Source: Shimia sp. R9_2
GTDB lineage: Bacteria; Pseudomonadota; Alphaproteobacteria; Rhodobacterales; Rhodobacteraceae
Reading direction: 5' to 3'
Length of the DNA stretch: 64,000 bases
Assembly (NCBI RefSeq): GCF_017743735.1
Contig: NZ_JAGHRO010000003.1
Span: 372,001-436,000, forward strand
Part shown: one piece after another, positions 9,406 to 18,248 of the stretch
Position numbering within the stretch: position 1 is the stretch's first letter
How the letters are laid out: every line of letters starts with the position of its first letter
Notes under the pieces: model-generated
Databases searched by the model: none
Seen by the model: the letters and a program-made list of their open reading frames with translations, nothing else
Told to the model about the DNA's origin: nothing
Position numbers and translations under genes: made by a program

Positions 9406-10383
9406 ATGTACGCTCAGATGATCCAGTCAGAAGCCAGCCAGGATGATCCGCAAAAGCTAGCGGAGTTTCAGGCCCGCATTGATGCCGACATCAAGATCGA
9501 GCCGCGTGATTGGATGCCCGAAGGTTACAGAAAAACCCTGATCCGTCAGATTGGGCAACACGCCCATTCCGAGATCGTGGGCCAACTGCCCGAAGGCAAC
9601 TGGATCACCCGCGCCCCTACGCTGGAGCGCAAGATGATCCTGCTCGCCAAAGTACAGGATGAGGCCGGCCACGGCCTCTACCTCTACTGCGCAGCTGAAA
9701 CCCTGGGCGTGAGCCGCGATGACCTGACCGAGCAGCTCCTGTCCGGCAAGATGAAATACTCCTCCATCTTCAACTACCCGACCCTGACATGGGCTGACAT
9801 CGGCGCAGTCGGCTGGCTGGTGGATGGGGCGGCCATCATGAATCAGGTACCGCTGCAACGCACCTCCTACGGCCCCTATTCCCGCGCCATGATCCGCATC
9901 TGCAAAGAGGAAAGTTTCCACCAGCGTCAGGGCTTTGACATCATGATGAAGATGGCTCAGGGCACCGAGGCGCAGCGCCGCATGGCGCAGGATGCGCTCA
10001 ACCGGTTCTGGTATCCCTCACTGATGATGTTTGGCCCCTCTGACGCAGAGTCGGTGCATTCCACCCAGAACATGGCGTGGAAAATCAAGATGAACACCAA
10101 CGACGAGCTGCGCCAGAAATTCGTCGACCAAACTGTGCCACAAGCCGAATTCCTCGGCCTCACCGTGCCGGATGAAAACCTTGCGTGGAACGAGGAGAAA
10201 GGCGGCTACGACTTCTCTGAGCCTGACTGGTCAGAGTTCTTTGACGTCCTGAAAGGCAACGGCCCCTGCAACACCGAACGGCTGGAGGCACGCAACAAGG
10301 CGTGGGACGACGGCGCATGGGTGCGCGAGGGCTTGCTGGCCCATGCAGAAAAGAAACGCGCCCGCAAAACCGCTGCGGAATAG
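9406..10383 (+). CDS. paaA: Phenylacetyl-CoA 1,2-epoxidase catalytic subunit PaaA
   Basis: The 325-residue diiron catalytic subunit of the PaaABCE multicomponent monooxygenase, which epoxidises the aromatic ring of phenylacetyl-CoA with O2 and NADPH. The ferritin-like four-helix fold is indicated by metal-ligand motifs in [18 protein letters not shown] (Glu and ExxH) and [12 protein letters not shown] (ExxH). AGGAGG precedes the ATG. Length fits PaaA from other proteobacteria. paaB follows after 9 bp. Confidence 0.96.
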   Translation: MYAQMIQSEASQDDPQKLAEFQARIDADIKIEPRDWMPEGYRKTLIRQIGQHAHSEIVGQLPEGNWITRAPTLERKMILLAKVQDEAGHGLYLYCAAETLGVSRDDLTEQLLSGKMKYSSIFNYPTLTWADIGAVGWLVDGAAIMNQVPLQRTSYGPYSRAMIRICKEESFHQRQGFDIMMKMAQGTEAQRRMAQDALNRFWYPSLMMFGPSDAESVHSTQNMAWKIKMNTNDELRQKFVDQTVPQAEFLGLTVPDENLAWNEEKGGYDFSEPDWSEFFDVLKGNGPCNTERLEARNKAWDDGAWVREGLLAHAEKKRARKTAAE

Positions 10384-10392
10384 GAGGCAGAC

Positions 10393-10677
10393 ATGTCCAA
10401 AGAATGGCCCCTCTGGGAAATCTTCATCCGTGGCCAACATGGCCTAAGCCACCGCCACGTCGGCTCTCTGCACGCGCCAGATGCAGAAATGGCGATCAAA
10501 AACGCACGCGATGTCTACACCCGCCGCAACGAAGGTGTGTCCATCTGGGTGGTTGAAGCCAACAATATCGCTGCCTCGGCCCCGTCCGAGAAAGGCCCGC
10601 TTTATGAACCTTCTGAGAGCAAAATCTACCGCCACCCCACCTTCTACGACATCCCTGATGACGTGGGGCATATGTGA
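10393..10677 (+). CDS. paaB: Phenylacetyl-CoA epoxidase subunit PaaB
   Basis: A 94-residue small subunit of the epoxidase, starting MSKEWPLWEIFIRGQHGLSH, typical of PaaB. It is thought to bridge PaaA-PaaC heterodimers and assist electron delivery from PaaE. AGGAGG stands 8 nt ahead of the ATG. Its stop codon shares one base with the paaC start (TGATG), pointing to translational coupling. Confidence 0.95.
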   Translation: MSKEWPLWEIFIRGQHGLSHRHVGSLHAPDAEMAIKNARDVYTRRNEGVSIWVVEANNIAASAPSEKGPLYEPSESKIYRHPTFYDIPDDVGHM

Positions 10678-11441
10678 TGGATCAGGATAAAACACAGCTC
10701 ACTGAATTCCTGCTGCGGATGGGCGACAACGCCTTGATCCTCGGCCACCGCACCTCTGAATGGTGCGGCCATGCGCCCGTGCTCGAAGAAGACATCGCGC
10801 TCGCCAACACAGCGCTCGACCTGATGGGCCAAACCCAGCTCTGGCTCACCTATGCCGCAGAGGTCATGGGCGACGGCAAAACCGCCGACGACCTCGCTTT
10901 TTTGCGCGACGTCTGGGATTTCCGCAATCTCCTACTGGTCGAGCTGCCCAATGGCGATTTTGGCCAAACCCTGATGCGCCAATTCCTCTTTGACGCCTTC
11001 CAGTCAATCCACCTGCCCCGTCTGGCAAAATCCTCAGATCCGCGCGTCGCTGAGATTGCGGAGAAAGCCAGTAAAGAAGCCGCCTATCATGTGGAGCGGT
11101 CAGCTGACACCGTGGTTGGTCTTGGCGATGGCACCGAGGAAAGCCACAACCGTATGCAAGCCGCGCTCGATCGGCTCTGGCCTTACATTGGAGAGATGTT
11201 TGCCAGCGATCCGGTGGATGCCGCCATGGCCGAGGCCGGCATCGCCCCCGATCCCGCCAACCTGCGCACTGAATATGACGCTCTGGTGGGCAGAGTACTC
11301 GCTGAGGCCACGCTGACGGTCCCGGAAAGCACATTTGCGCACAAAGGTGGTCGCACTGGTCAGACGCACACCGAACACCTCGGGCATTTGCTGACCCAAA
11401 TGCAGTGGCTGCAGCGCGCCTATCCGGGGGCAACGTGGTGA
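10677..11441 (+). CDS. paaC: Phenylacetyl-CoA epoxidase structural subunit PaaC
   Basis: A 254-residue ferritin-like protein that pairs with PaaA and has lost the diiron function in known homologues. Helices such as LILGHRTSEWCGHAPVLEEDIALAN and KEAAYHVERSADTVV show the PaaC pattern. The ATG at 10677 overlaps the paaB stop by one base; a GTG one codon earlier is also possible. The 124-bp gap after it is the only long gap in paaABCDE and holds stem-loops. Confidence 0.94.
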   Translation: MDQDKTQLTEFLLRMGDNALILGHRTSEWCGHAPVLEEDIALANTALDLMGQTQLWLTYAAEVMGDGKTADDLAFLRDVWDFRNLLLVELPNGDFGQTLMRQFLFDAFQSIHLPRLAKSSDPRVAEIAEKASKEAAYHVERSADTVVGLGDGTEESHNRMQAALDRLWPYIGEMFASDPVDAAMAEAGIAPDPANLRTEYDALVGRVLAEATLTVPESTFAHKGGRTGQTHTEHLGHLLTQMQWLQRAYPGATW

Positions 11442-11462
11442 TGCCGCTTTACTGCCACCCAA

Positions 11463-11536
11463 TTCAGGGCTTTGCCCTGAACAGCGCCCGAACCGCCCCC
11501 ACGGGGCGGGCGTTTCGCTTCCACCCCTCGGTTCGG
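11463..11536 (+). other. Stem-loops in the paaC-paaD gap
   Basis: The first hairpin is TTCAGGGC-TTT-GCCCTGAA (8-bp perfect stem, 11463-11481). The second is CCGCCCC-CAC-GGGGCGG (11493-11509). An outer pairing CCGAACC (11488-11494) with GGTTCGG (11530-11536) is possible as an alternative. None is followed by a clean U-tract. They could be repeat remnants, RNA-processing sites or a partial terminator that lowers expression of paaD-paaE. Confidence 0.6.
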
Positions 11537-11565
11537 CCGCTGGGCAAAACATGATAGGTCATACC

Positions 11566-12027
11566 ATGTCTTTGCCGTCGACAGATACCGTCTGGTCTTG
11601 GCTCCACGCCATCCCTGATCCCGAAATTCCGGTGATCTCGCTCACCGATCTCGGCGTGATCCGCGATGTGACATACGAAGATGACACGCTCATCGTCACC
11701 GTGACCCCCACCTATTCCGGCTGCCCCGCCACCTCGATCATCAACCTCGATATCGAAACCGCTCTGCGAGACCACGGCATCACCGACCTCAAATTGCGCA
11801 GCCAGCTCAGCCCAGCATGGACCACCGACTGGATGACAGATCAGGGCCGCGCCAAGCTCAAAGCCTATGGCATCGCGCCTCCGACACCCTCTGGCCGCCC
11901 AGAATGCTGCCCGAACTGCAACGCAGAAGCGGTTGAAAAGATAAGTCAATTTGGCTCCACGCCCTGCAAATCTCTCTGGCGCTGCAAGAGCTGCCTGGAA
12001 CCCTTTGACCACTTCAAATGCATCTGA
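11566..12027 (+). CDS. paaD: PaaD, Fe-S/diiron maturation factor for the epoxidase
   Basis: A 153-residue protein with an N-terminal MIP18/DUF59 domain (IPDPEIPVISLTDLGVIRDV; Cys in YSGCPATS) and a C-terminal zinc-ribbon-like tail with CCPNC and CKSC. PaaD is needed for an active epoxidase in vivo and is thought to help assemble the iron centres. The ATG at 11566 has AGGT 8-10 nt upstream; an ATG five codons earlier lacks a ribosome site. It lies 124 bp behind paaC and 10 bp ahead of paaE. Confidence 0.93.
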   Translation: MSLPSTDTVWSWLHAIPDPEIPVISLTDLGVIRDVTYEDDTLIVTVTPTYSGCPATSIINLDIETALRDHGITDLKLRSQLSPAWTTDWMTDQGRAKLKAYGIAPPTPSGRPECCPNCNAEAVEKISQFGSTPCKSLWRCKSCLEPFDHFKCI

Positions 12028-12037
12028 GGAGACCACC

Positions 12038-13108
12038 ATGGCGCGTTTTCATGCCCTCACAGTCACAGACATACAAAAAACCATCCGGGACGCGGTGGTG
12101 GTCACCCTCGCCCCGACAGCAGATGACGCGGCAGTGTTTGATTTCACCCAAGGCCAATACCTGACGTTCAAGCGAGATTTTGACGGCGAAGAGCTGCGCC
12201 GCTCATATTCGATCTGCGCGGGCAAAGACGACGGCGTGCTGCAGGTTGGCATCAAACGGGTTGATGGCGGGGCCTTTTCCACATGGGCCAATACCGACCT
12301 GAAAATCGGCGACACGCTCTCTGCCATGCCACCCATGGGCACGTTTTTCACAGTCCTAGACGCAGACAAGGCCAAAACCTACCTCGGCTTTGCCGGAGGC
12401 TCCGGCATCACACCGGTGCTTTCCCTGATCAAAACCACCCTCAGCCGCGAACCACGCGCCAATTTCACCCTGATCTACGCCAACAAAGGCGTCACCACGA
12501 TCATGTTCCGCGAGGAACTCGAAGACCTCAAAAACCTCTACATGGGCCGCTTCAACGTGATCCACGTGCTGGAAAGTGACAGTCAGGAAATCGACCTCTT
12601 CACCGGGCTGGTGACAGAGGAGAAATGCGCGCAGCTCTTTGGCTCCGGATGGATCGACATCACAAGCGTCGACACCGCCTTCATCTGCGGGCCGGAACCG
12701 ATGATACTTGGCATCGCAAAAGCGCTGCAGGATCACGGTCTTGCCAAAGAGCAGATCAAGTTTGAACTTTTCGCCAGCAGCCAGCCCGGCCGCGCCAGAC
12801 AGAAAGCGGCCAGCACGACCTCAGAGGCTGACAAAGTGACTGCTACAATCACGCTGGATGGTGCCACGCAGACCATCACCATGGATCAGAACACCGCCAT
12901 TCTAGACGCGGCGCGTGCGCAGTCACTTGACGTGCCCTATGCCTGCAAGGCGGGCGTCTGCGCCACCTGTCGCTGCCGCGTGCTTGAAGGCGAGGTTGAC
13001 ATGCACACCAACCACGCGCTGGAGGATTACGAGGTGGAGAAAGGCTACGTATTGTCGTGCCAATCCTACCCGCTCAGCGACCGCGTGGTGGTGTCATATG
13101 ACGAATGA
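12038..13108 (+). CDS. paaE: PaaE, phenylacetyl-CoA epoxidase reductase
   Basis: A 356-residue reductase that moves electrons from NAD(P)H to the PaaABC core. Domain order: FAD-binding ferredoxin-reductase barrel (RRSYSICAG), NAD(P)-binding domain (GGSGITPVLSLI, CGPEPMI), then a C-terminal plant-type [2Fe-2S] ferredoxin with CKAGVCATCRC and a distal LSCQSYP cysteine. GAGGAG 7 nt before the ATG at 12038 fixes the start. It closes the plus-strand paa operon; no hairpin terminator was seen in the 49 bp before the convergent gene. Confidence 0.96.
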   Translation: MARFHALTVTDIQKTIRDAVVVTLAPTADDAAVFDFTQGQYLTFKRDFDGEELRRSYSICAGKDDGVLQVGIKRVDGGAFSTWANTDLKIGDTLSAMPPMGTFFTVLDADKAKTYLGFAGGSGITPVLSLIKTTLSREPRANFTLIYANKGVTTIMFREELEDLKNLYMGRFNVIHVLESDSQEIDLFTGLVTEEKCAQLFGSGWIDITSVDTAFICGPEPMILGIAKALQDHGLAKEQIKFELFASSQPGRARQKAASTTSEADKVTATITLDGATQTITMDQNTAILDAARAQSLDVPYACKAGVCATCRCRVLEGEVDMHTNHALEDYEVEKGYVLSCQSYPLSDRVVVSYDE

Positions 13109-13157
13109 GAACGCTTTAAATTCAAGGCGCTAACAATCTACAATCTATGACCTTTTC

Positions 13158-13532
13158 TTAAGTCGGACCGTCGGTGGATGGCGCGGGAGAGCCTGAGCTT
13201 TCCTCTTCAGTGTCAAACGCGCCGCCAATACCGATGCCATAATCCAGCGCACCGATGCCGAGATCATATCCAAGGCTGAAATCGACGTAGAAATCCTCAT
13301 CCAGATAGGCCGCACCCACCGTCGGCCGGATCGCACCGGAGCCAAACTTATAATCCGCCCCGATCGCCAAAACCGCACTTTCCGGCTCGTCATCACTGAA
13401 AACGCGAACGCCCGCAGCCACGTCGCCGCCAAACACAAGAGTGACGCCAAAACCAAAGGACGGATCGGCTTGCGTGAAGGTCGGCCCAGCCAGCGCCGTT
13501 ACCAAAACAACAGATTTCATATAGGTCTTCAT
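13158..13532 (-). CDS. Small exported beta-rich protein, function unknown
   Basis: A 124-residue protein with a likely Sec signal (MKTYMKSVVLVTALAGPTFT, then QA). The mature part alternates glycine, aromatic and small residues (FGFGVTLVFGGDVAAGVRVF, FYVDFSLGYDLGIGALDYG), as in short outer-membrane beta-barrels or surface beta-sheet proteins, and ends in a Ser/Pro/Thr-rich tail. It has a good ribosome site (GAGGG 6 nt ahead of the ATG). It sits between paaE and paaR, convergent with paaE and downstream of paaR, but nothing in it links it to phenylacetate. No family name can be given with confidence. Confidence 0.7.
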   Translation of the reverse strand: MKTYMKSVVLVTALAGPTFTQADPSFGFGVTLVFGGDVAAGVRVFSDDEPESAVLAIGADYKFGSGAIRPTVGAAYLDEDFYVDFSLGYDLGIGALDYGIGIGGAFDTEEESSGSPAPSTDGPT

Positions 13533-13625
13533 GAAAATCCCTCAAACAAATTAACCAAAAAACAAATCTTAACACCGGCGCTGACCAGTGCAAATATTAA
13601 CGCATATTAAGGATGTTTTGTCAGG

Positions 13626-14258
13626 TCAGGGTTTCCCGCCCCCGGCGGTGCCAGTGTTTCCAGCGGTCCCTGTGATCCCGTTCAGCACAAGATCGGCCAC
13701 CACATCCGCATAGCGCAGCCGCGCGGCCTGATCCGCAGCGCTCTGCCACATATAGTACCAATTCAGCATGCCAAAGATCGACATGGTGGTTTCATGCAGG
13801 CGCGCTGCATCCTCGGCAAACAGCTCTGGCGCATTGGCCGCCACAACCCTCTTCATCACCGCCACCATGTCACGCTGATAACCGCGCAGCACCTGCTGCT
13901 CTGCCTCAGGCAGGCGCGCAATGCCGCTGCTCTGCACCCGATGCTCATCGTCAGCACCCTGATAGGCCAGCAGGATTTCACGCAACAGTGCGCGCAGCTG
14001 CGCCTCAGGTGCCATCTCCGCCAGCTCCAAACCACAAACCCGATCACGCAACGCCCGCAGATAGCTGTCCAGCACATCAAACAGCAAGGCATCCTTGCCG
14101 CTGTAGTAGTGATAGATATTGGCCTTGGAGACGCCGCAGGCCTTTGCCAAGACCGTCATCGACGCGCGGTCAAACCCTTCGGCGGCAAAGACTTTTGCCG
14201 CCACCTTCAGGATATGCGCCCGCTTCTGATCGTGATCTTTGGCAATTGTACGCGCCAT
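13626..14258 (-). CDS. paaR: TetR-family repressor of the paa genes (PaaR-like)
   Basis: A 210-residue TetR-family transcription factor. The N-terminal helix-turn-helix is clear (VAAKVFAAEGFDRASMTVLA, then KACGVSKANIYHYYSGKDALL); the C-terminal ligand domain begins near residue 55. The ATG at 14258 begins 4 bp after the paaK stop, so the two genes form an operon. PaaR proteins elsewhere repress paa genes and are released by phenylacetyl-CoA, which fits the position here. A likely operator is the palindrome at 16082-16095. Its last codons are Gly/Thr-rich. Confidence 0.85.
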   Translation of the reverse strand: MARTIAKDHDQKRAHILKVAAKVFAAEGFDRASMTVLAKACGVSKANIYHYYSGKDALLFDVLDSYLRALRDRVCGLELAEMAPEAQLRALLREILLAYQGADDEHRVQSSGIARLPEAEQQVLRGYQRDMVAVMKRVVAANAPELFAEDAARLHETTMSIFGMLNWYYMWQSAADQAARLRYADVVADLVLNGITGTAGNTGTAGGGKP

Positions 14259-14262
14259 GGGC

Positions 14263-15564
14263 TCAGCCTTCGCTCCGCCGGTCAACAACCCGCCGCGCTT
14301 TGCCCTGAGAGCGCTCCACCGAGCCAGGCGCACCCACAGAAACCGCTGCAGAAACGCCGATCATCGCTTTGATATGTTTGCTCAAAACCCGCGTAGCCTC
14401 TTCTGTGTTGCCCGCTTCCGGCAGCGCCTCAACATGCACCCGCATCGCGTCCATCCGACCGTCTTTGTAAAGTTCGATCTGGTAATAGGGCGCAAGCCCC
14501 TCCGTGGCCAGCACCTGTTCCTCGATTTGTGAGGGGAACACATTCACCCCGCGCAAAATAATCATGTCATCACTGCGCCCCGTGATCTTCTCCATCCGGC
14601 GCATCGAGCGGGCCGTGCCGGGCGACAGCCGGGTCAAATCGCGCGTGCGATAGCGCACCATTGGCAGGCCTTCTTTGGTCAGGGTGGTAAACACCAACTC
14701 GCCAATTTCCCCGTCTGCAACCACTTCGCCGGTCTCAGGGTTGATGATCTCCGGATAGAAATGATCCTCCCAGATCACCGGCCCATCTTTGGTTTCCACA
14801 CATTCGTTGGCCACGCCCGGCCCCATGATCTCCGACAGCCCGTAGATGTCGACCGCATGCATATCAAAGGCGGCTTCCACCTCTTTGCGCATCGCATCGG
14901 TCCAGGGCTCCGCCCCAAACACCCCAACGCTCAGCGAACTCTCTCGCGGATCAATCCCGGCCGCCTGAAACGCCTCCAGAATGTTGAGCATATAGCTCGG
15001 CGTCACCATGATCCCATCCGGCTTGAAATCTGTGATCAACCCAACCTGTTTCTCGGTCTGCCCGCCACTCATCGGCACCACCGTCGCCCCAAGACGCTCA
15101 ATCCCGTAGTGCGCGCCCAGCCCGCCGGTGAACAGCCCATATCCATAGGCGTTGTGGATCATGTCACCCGCGCGCAATCCCGACGCCCGGAGGCTGCGCG
15201 CCATCAAATCCGCCCAATTGTCGATGTCCTTTTGCGTATATCCCACCACCGTAGGCTTGCCCGTGGTGCCGGAAGAGGCATGCAGCCGGGCAATCTGCGC
15301 TCGTGGCACTGCCAGCATGCCAAAGGGATAGTTGTCGCGCAGGTCGTCTTTGTGGGTGAAGGGAAATTTCGCCAGATCGCTGAGCGATTTCAGATCATCC
15401 GGATGCACGCCCGCCGCATCAAACCGCAGTCGGTACATCGGTACATTCTCATAGGCATGGCGCAGAGACCATTTCAGCCGCGCGAGCTGCACCGCCCGGA
15501 TTTCGTCAATCGAGGCAATTTCGATTGGCTCCAGCTCCTCCCGCCGTGGTGACAAATCCTTCAT
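14263..15564 (-). CDS. paaK: Phenylacetate-CoA ligase
   Basis: A 433-residue AMP-forming ligase that activates phenylacetate to phenylacetyl-CoA, the first step of the pathway. The family P-loop SSGTTGKPTVVGYT is at about residues 97-110, and the PaaK-type motifs YGLSEIMGPG and GRSDDMIILRGVN are visible. Length equals that of known PaaK proteins, shorter than general acyl-CoA ligases. It lies 21 bp downstream of paaI and 4 bp upstream of paaR in one minus-strand operon. Confidence 0.96.
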   Translation of the reverse strand: MKDLSPRREELEPIEIASIDEIRAVQLARLKWSLRHAYENVPMYRLRFDAAGVHPDDLKSLSDLAKFPFTHKDDLRDNYPFGMLAVPRAQIARLHASSGTTGKPTVVGYTQKDIDNWADLMARSLRASGLRAGDMIHNAYGYGLFTGGLGAHYGIERLGATVVPMSGGQTEKQVGLITDFKPDGIMVTPSYMLNILEAFQAAGIDPRESSLSVGVFGAEPWTDAMRKEVEAAFDMHAVDIYGLSEIMGPGVANECVETKDGPVIWEDHFYPEIINPETGEVVADGEIGELVFTTLTKEGLPMVRYRTRDLTRLSPGTARSMRRMEKITGRSDDMIILRGVNVFPSQIEEQVLATEGLAPYYQIELYKDGRMDAMRVHVEALPEAGNTEEATRVLSKHIKAMIGVSAAVSVGAPGSVERSQGKARRVVDRRSEG

Positions 15565-15585
15565 GAAACCCTCCCAAGTTCCCCG

Positions 15586-16023
15586 CTAGTCTTCTTCAAA
15601 TACCGCACCTTTGACCGCACGCGATGCCCCGCGAAAGGCGGCAATCACCTGATTGTCCTGATTGGTTACGGTAACATCATATAGCCCGCTGCGGCCGGTG
15701 AGGCTGATCTCCCGCGCCTCGGCCCGCAGCACATCGCCTTCTTGTCCTGGCGCGAGGTAGCTGATGGCGTTATGCTGCGCGACCGTCATCTGATTGCGAC
15801 TGTTGCACGCAAAGGCAAAGGCACTGTCCGCCAGCATAAAGGTGATGCCGCCGTGACAGATCCCATGTCCATTGCAATGCTCAGGCCGCACCGTAAGCGT
15901 CAGCACTGCACGCCCGGCATCCACCTCGGCAATCTCCATGCCGATATGCTGGCTCGCGCGATCATTCGCCCACATCGCCGCCGCAGCCTTTTCAGCCCGC
16001 GCCTTTGGCGTCAGCTCTCCCAT
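15586..16023 (-). CDS. paaI: PaaI hotdog-fold thioesterase
   Basis: A 145-residue hotdog thioesterase. PaaI hydrolyses stalled ring-hydroxylated phenylacetyl-CoA and frees trapped CoA. The active-site region NGHGICHGGITFMLADSAFAF carries the HGG motif and the catalytic Asp. The ATG at 16023 is preceded by GGGGAGGA; the frame runs further upstream through the promoter region without homologous sequence. It heads the paaI-paaK-paaR operon, divergent from paaZ across 111 bp. Confidence 0.94.
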   Translation of the reverse strand: MGELTPKARAEKAAAAMWANDRASQHIGMEIAEVDAGRAVLTLTVRPEHCNGHGICHGGITFMLADSAFAFACNSRNQMTVAQHNAISYLAPGQEGDVLRAEAREISLTGRSGLYDVTVTNQDNQVIAAFRGASRAVKGAVFEED

Positions 16024-16081
16024 CGCGTCCTCCCCATCACTGCCTCCCCTGCGCGATGTTCCTCTCTCCCAGCTTGCATAA

Positions 16082-16095
16082 ACCGAACGGTTGGT
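16082..16095. promoter_or_regulatory. Operator-like palindrome between paaI and paaZ
   Basis: ACCGAACGGTTGGT is an imperfect palindrome (10 of 14 positions symmetric), of the ACCNNNCGNNNGGT type often bound by TetR-family repressors. It lies 40 bp upstream of the paaZ ATG and 59 bp from the paaI ATG, where it could block both promoters. PaaR (13626-14258) is the obvious candidate. The inner part ACCGAACGGT also occurs at 21684-21693. Confidence 0.5.
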
Positions 16096-16134
16096 CAATA
16101 AATAACCAGAGGAGACATTCAGGGAGGGGCAGCC

Positions 16135-18162
16135 ATGTCCATTCATCAGGTGGCAAGTTTTGCCGCAGGCCAGTGGATTGCGCCAAACAGCGCCGCGCGC
16201 GCAATTGACTGCGCGATCACCGGCGCGCCTTTCGCAACTGCGGGCAATGACACGCTCGATGTGCAGTTGATGCTGTCTTACGCCCGCAAGACCGGCGGCG
16301 CAGCCTTATGCCAGATGACCTTCCATGACCGCGCCCGCATGCTCAAGGCATTGGCGCTGCATCTGCGCGAACACCGTCAGGCGCTTTATGATCTCTCCTT
16401 TCATACCGGAGCCACGCAAACCGATCACCTGATCGACATCGACGGCGGCATCGGCACCATGTTGGTCTACGCCTCCAAAGGCCGCCGCGAGATGCCCGAC
16501 AGCACGGTCTTTCCCGATGGCGAGGTCGAGCAACTCTCCCGCAACGGCAGCTTTCTGGGCCAGCACATCTGCACACCGCTGAAAGGCGTCGCGATCCACA
16601 TCAACGCCTTCAACTTTCCGGTCTGGGGCATGCTTGAGAAACTCGCCCCCACGCTTTTGGCCGGTGTGCCCGCCATTGTAAAACCCGCCACCGCCAGCTG
16701 TTATGTCACCGAGCTTTGCGTGCGTCTCATCATCGACAGCGGTATTCTTCCCAAAGGCGCTTTGCAGCTGGTCTCCGGCGGCCTTGGCGACATGCTCGAT
16801 CATCTCAGCTGTCAGGATGCTGTGGCCTTCACCGGCTCCGCCCAGATCGCATTAGCACTGCGCTCCAACCCGCTGATTTTGCGGAACTCAACCCGGTTCA
16901 CCTCAGAGGCCGACAGCCTCAATGCCTCCATCCTTGGGCCGGACGCCACAGTGGGCACACCGGAATTTGACCTCTTCATCAAAGAGGCCGCGCAGGAAAT
17001 GACCAACAAAGCGGGGCAAAAATGCACCGCCATCCGCCGCATCATCGTGCCGGAAAGCGCGACCGAAAGCGTCATAGACGCGCTCAGTCAGCGCTTGTCC
17101 GACACCCTGATCGGAGATCCCCGCGCCCCCAACACCCAGATGGGGGCCTTGGTCTCCGCCGCGCAGAAACGTGATGTACATGCCAAGGCCGCGCTTCTCG
17201 CCACCGAATGCGAACAGGTGTTTGACGGGGCCGGAAACATGGAACTTGCCAGCGACCTCGCCAAGGGCGCCTTTGTGCCGCCCATGCTGTTTCACTGCGC
17301 CGATCCGGACACCGCCACCCATGCCCATGGTACCGAAGCCTTCGGCCCGGTCTCCACCATCATGAGCTATCGCACGCTCGACCACGCCATTGCGCTGGCC
17401 AATAAGGGACAAGGCTCGCTGGTCACCTCACTGATCACACAGGATGCGGATGTTGCCCGCGACGTCGCGCTGGGCAGCGCAGCCTATAATGGCCGCATCT
17501 ACATCAACAACCGCGACAGCATGGCCGAGGCCACAGGGCATGGCGCGCCCCTGCCCCATATGACCCACGGCGGCCCCGGGCGCGCTGGCGGCGGTGAGGA
17601 ACTGGGCGGCATTCGCGCCGTCAAACACTACATGCAGCGCACCGCCATTCAGGGCAGCCCCGACATGCTCGCCAAAATCACCGGCCATTGGGTGCCCGGT
17701 GCCATCCAACAGCCCGCGCCTGCCCACCCGTTCACCCGCAGTTTTGGAGAACTGCAGACCGGCGAGACCCTGCACACCGCATCGCGCGAAGTGTCGCTTG
17801 AGGACATAGAACACTTTGCCCATTTCACCGGCGACACTTTCTATGCCCACATGGACGAGGCAGCCGCCGCCCGAAATCCCTTCTTCCCCGGCCGCGTCGC
17901 CCACGGGTATCTGCTGCTGTCCTTCGCCGCTGGTCTTTTTGTCGAGCCCAACGAAGGCCCTGTGCTGGCCAATACCGGCCTTGATAACCTGCGCTTCATG
18001 AAACCGGTGGTTCCGGGTGACAGCATCAAGGTCGCGCTTACCGTGAAGCAGAAAACCAAGCGCAATGACGAGTACGGCGAGGTCCGCTGGCACGTGCGCC
18101 TCACCAATCAGGATGATGAGGCGGTGGCCGAATATGAGCTCCTGACCATGGTGGCCTACTAG
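16135..18162 (+). CDS. paaZ: PaaZ, bifunctional oxepin-CoA hydrolase / aldehyde dehydrogenase
   Basis: A 675-residue fusion enzyme that opens the oxepin-CoA ring and oxidises the resulting aldehyde. The N-terminal aldehyde dehydrogenase domain (about residues 1-530) keeps the catalytic cysteine in [13 protein letters not shown] and the cofactor-binding [10 protein letters not shown]. The C-terminal MaoC-like hotdog domain (about 540-675) keeps [13 protein letters not shown] with the Asp and His used by (R)-specific enoyl-CoA hydratases, so both activities look intact. GGAGG ahead of the ATG supports the start. It is transcribed away from paaI-paaK-paaR; paaF, paaG and paaH are not in this window. 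Confidence 0.95.
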   Translation: MSIHQVASFAAGQWIAPNSAARAIDCAITGAPFATAGNDTLDVQLMLSYARKTGGAALCQMTFHDRARMLKALALHLREHRQALYDLSFHTGATQTDHLIDIDGGIGTMLVYASKGRREMPDSTVFPDGEVEQLSRNGSFLGQHICTPLKGVAIHINAFNFPVWGMLEKLAPTLLAGVPAIVKPATASCYVTELCVRLIIDSGILPKGALQLVSGGLGDMLDHLSCQDAVAFTGSAQIALALRSNPLILRNSTRFTSEADSLNASILGPDATVGTPEFDLFIKEAAQEMTNKAGQKCTAIRRIIVPESATESVIDALSQRLSDTLIGDPRAPNTQMGALVSAAQKRDVHAKAALLATECEQVFDGAGNMELASDLAKGAFVPPMLFHCADPDTATHAHGTEAFGPVSTIMSYRTLDHAIALANKGQGSLVTSLITQDADVARDVALGSAAYNGRIYINNRDSMAEATGHGAPLPHMTHGGPGRAGGGEELGGIRAVKHYMQRTAIQGSPDMLAKITGHWVPGAIQQPAPAHPFTRSFGELQTGETLHTASREVSLEDIEHFAHFTGDTFYAHMDEAAAARNPFFPGRVAHGYLLLSFAAGLFVEPNEGPVLANTGLDNLRFMKPVVPGDSIKVALTVKQKTKRNDEYGEVRWHVRLTNQDDEAVAEYELLTMVAY

Positions 18163-18248
18163 CAGCCCGCCAAGGGGCCGCAATAAGCCGCTTGTTCAAA
18201 GGCATACGGCGCGCTACCCATTGGCCTGCAACCACTTCGGACCCGCCC

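Noticed and set aside
9406..13108. A toluene/phenol-type diiron monooxygenase
   Set aside because: Subunit order and sizes, small PaaB and PaaD with DUF59 domain match the phenylacetyl-CoA epoxidase instead.
13566..13618. A CtrA site upstream of the small exported protein (TTAA pairs)
   Set aside because: The TTAA pairs near 13599-13612 are spaced 6 bp, not 7, and no better match was found.
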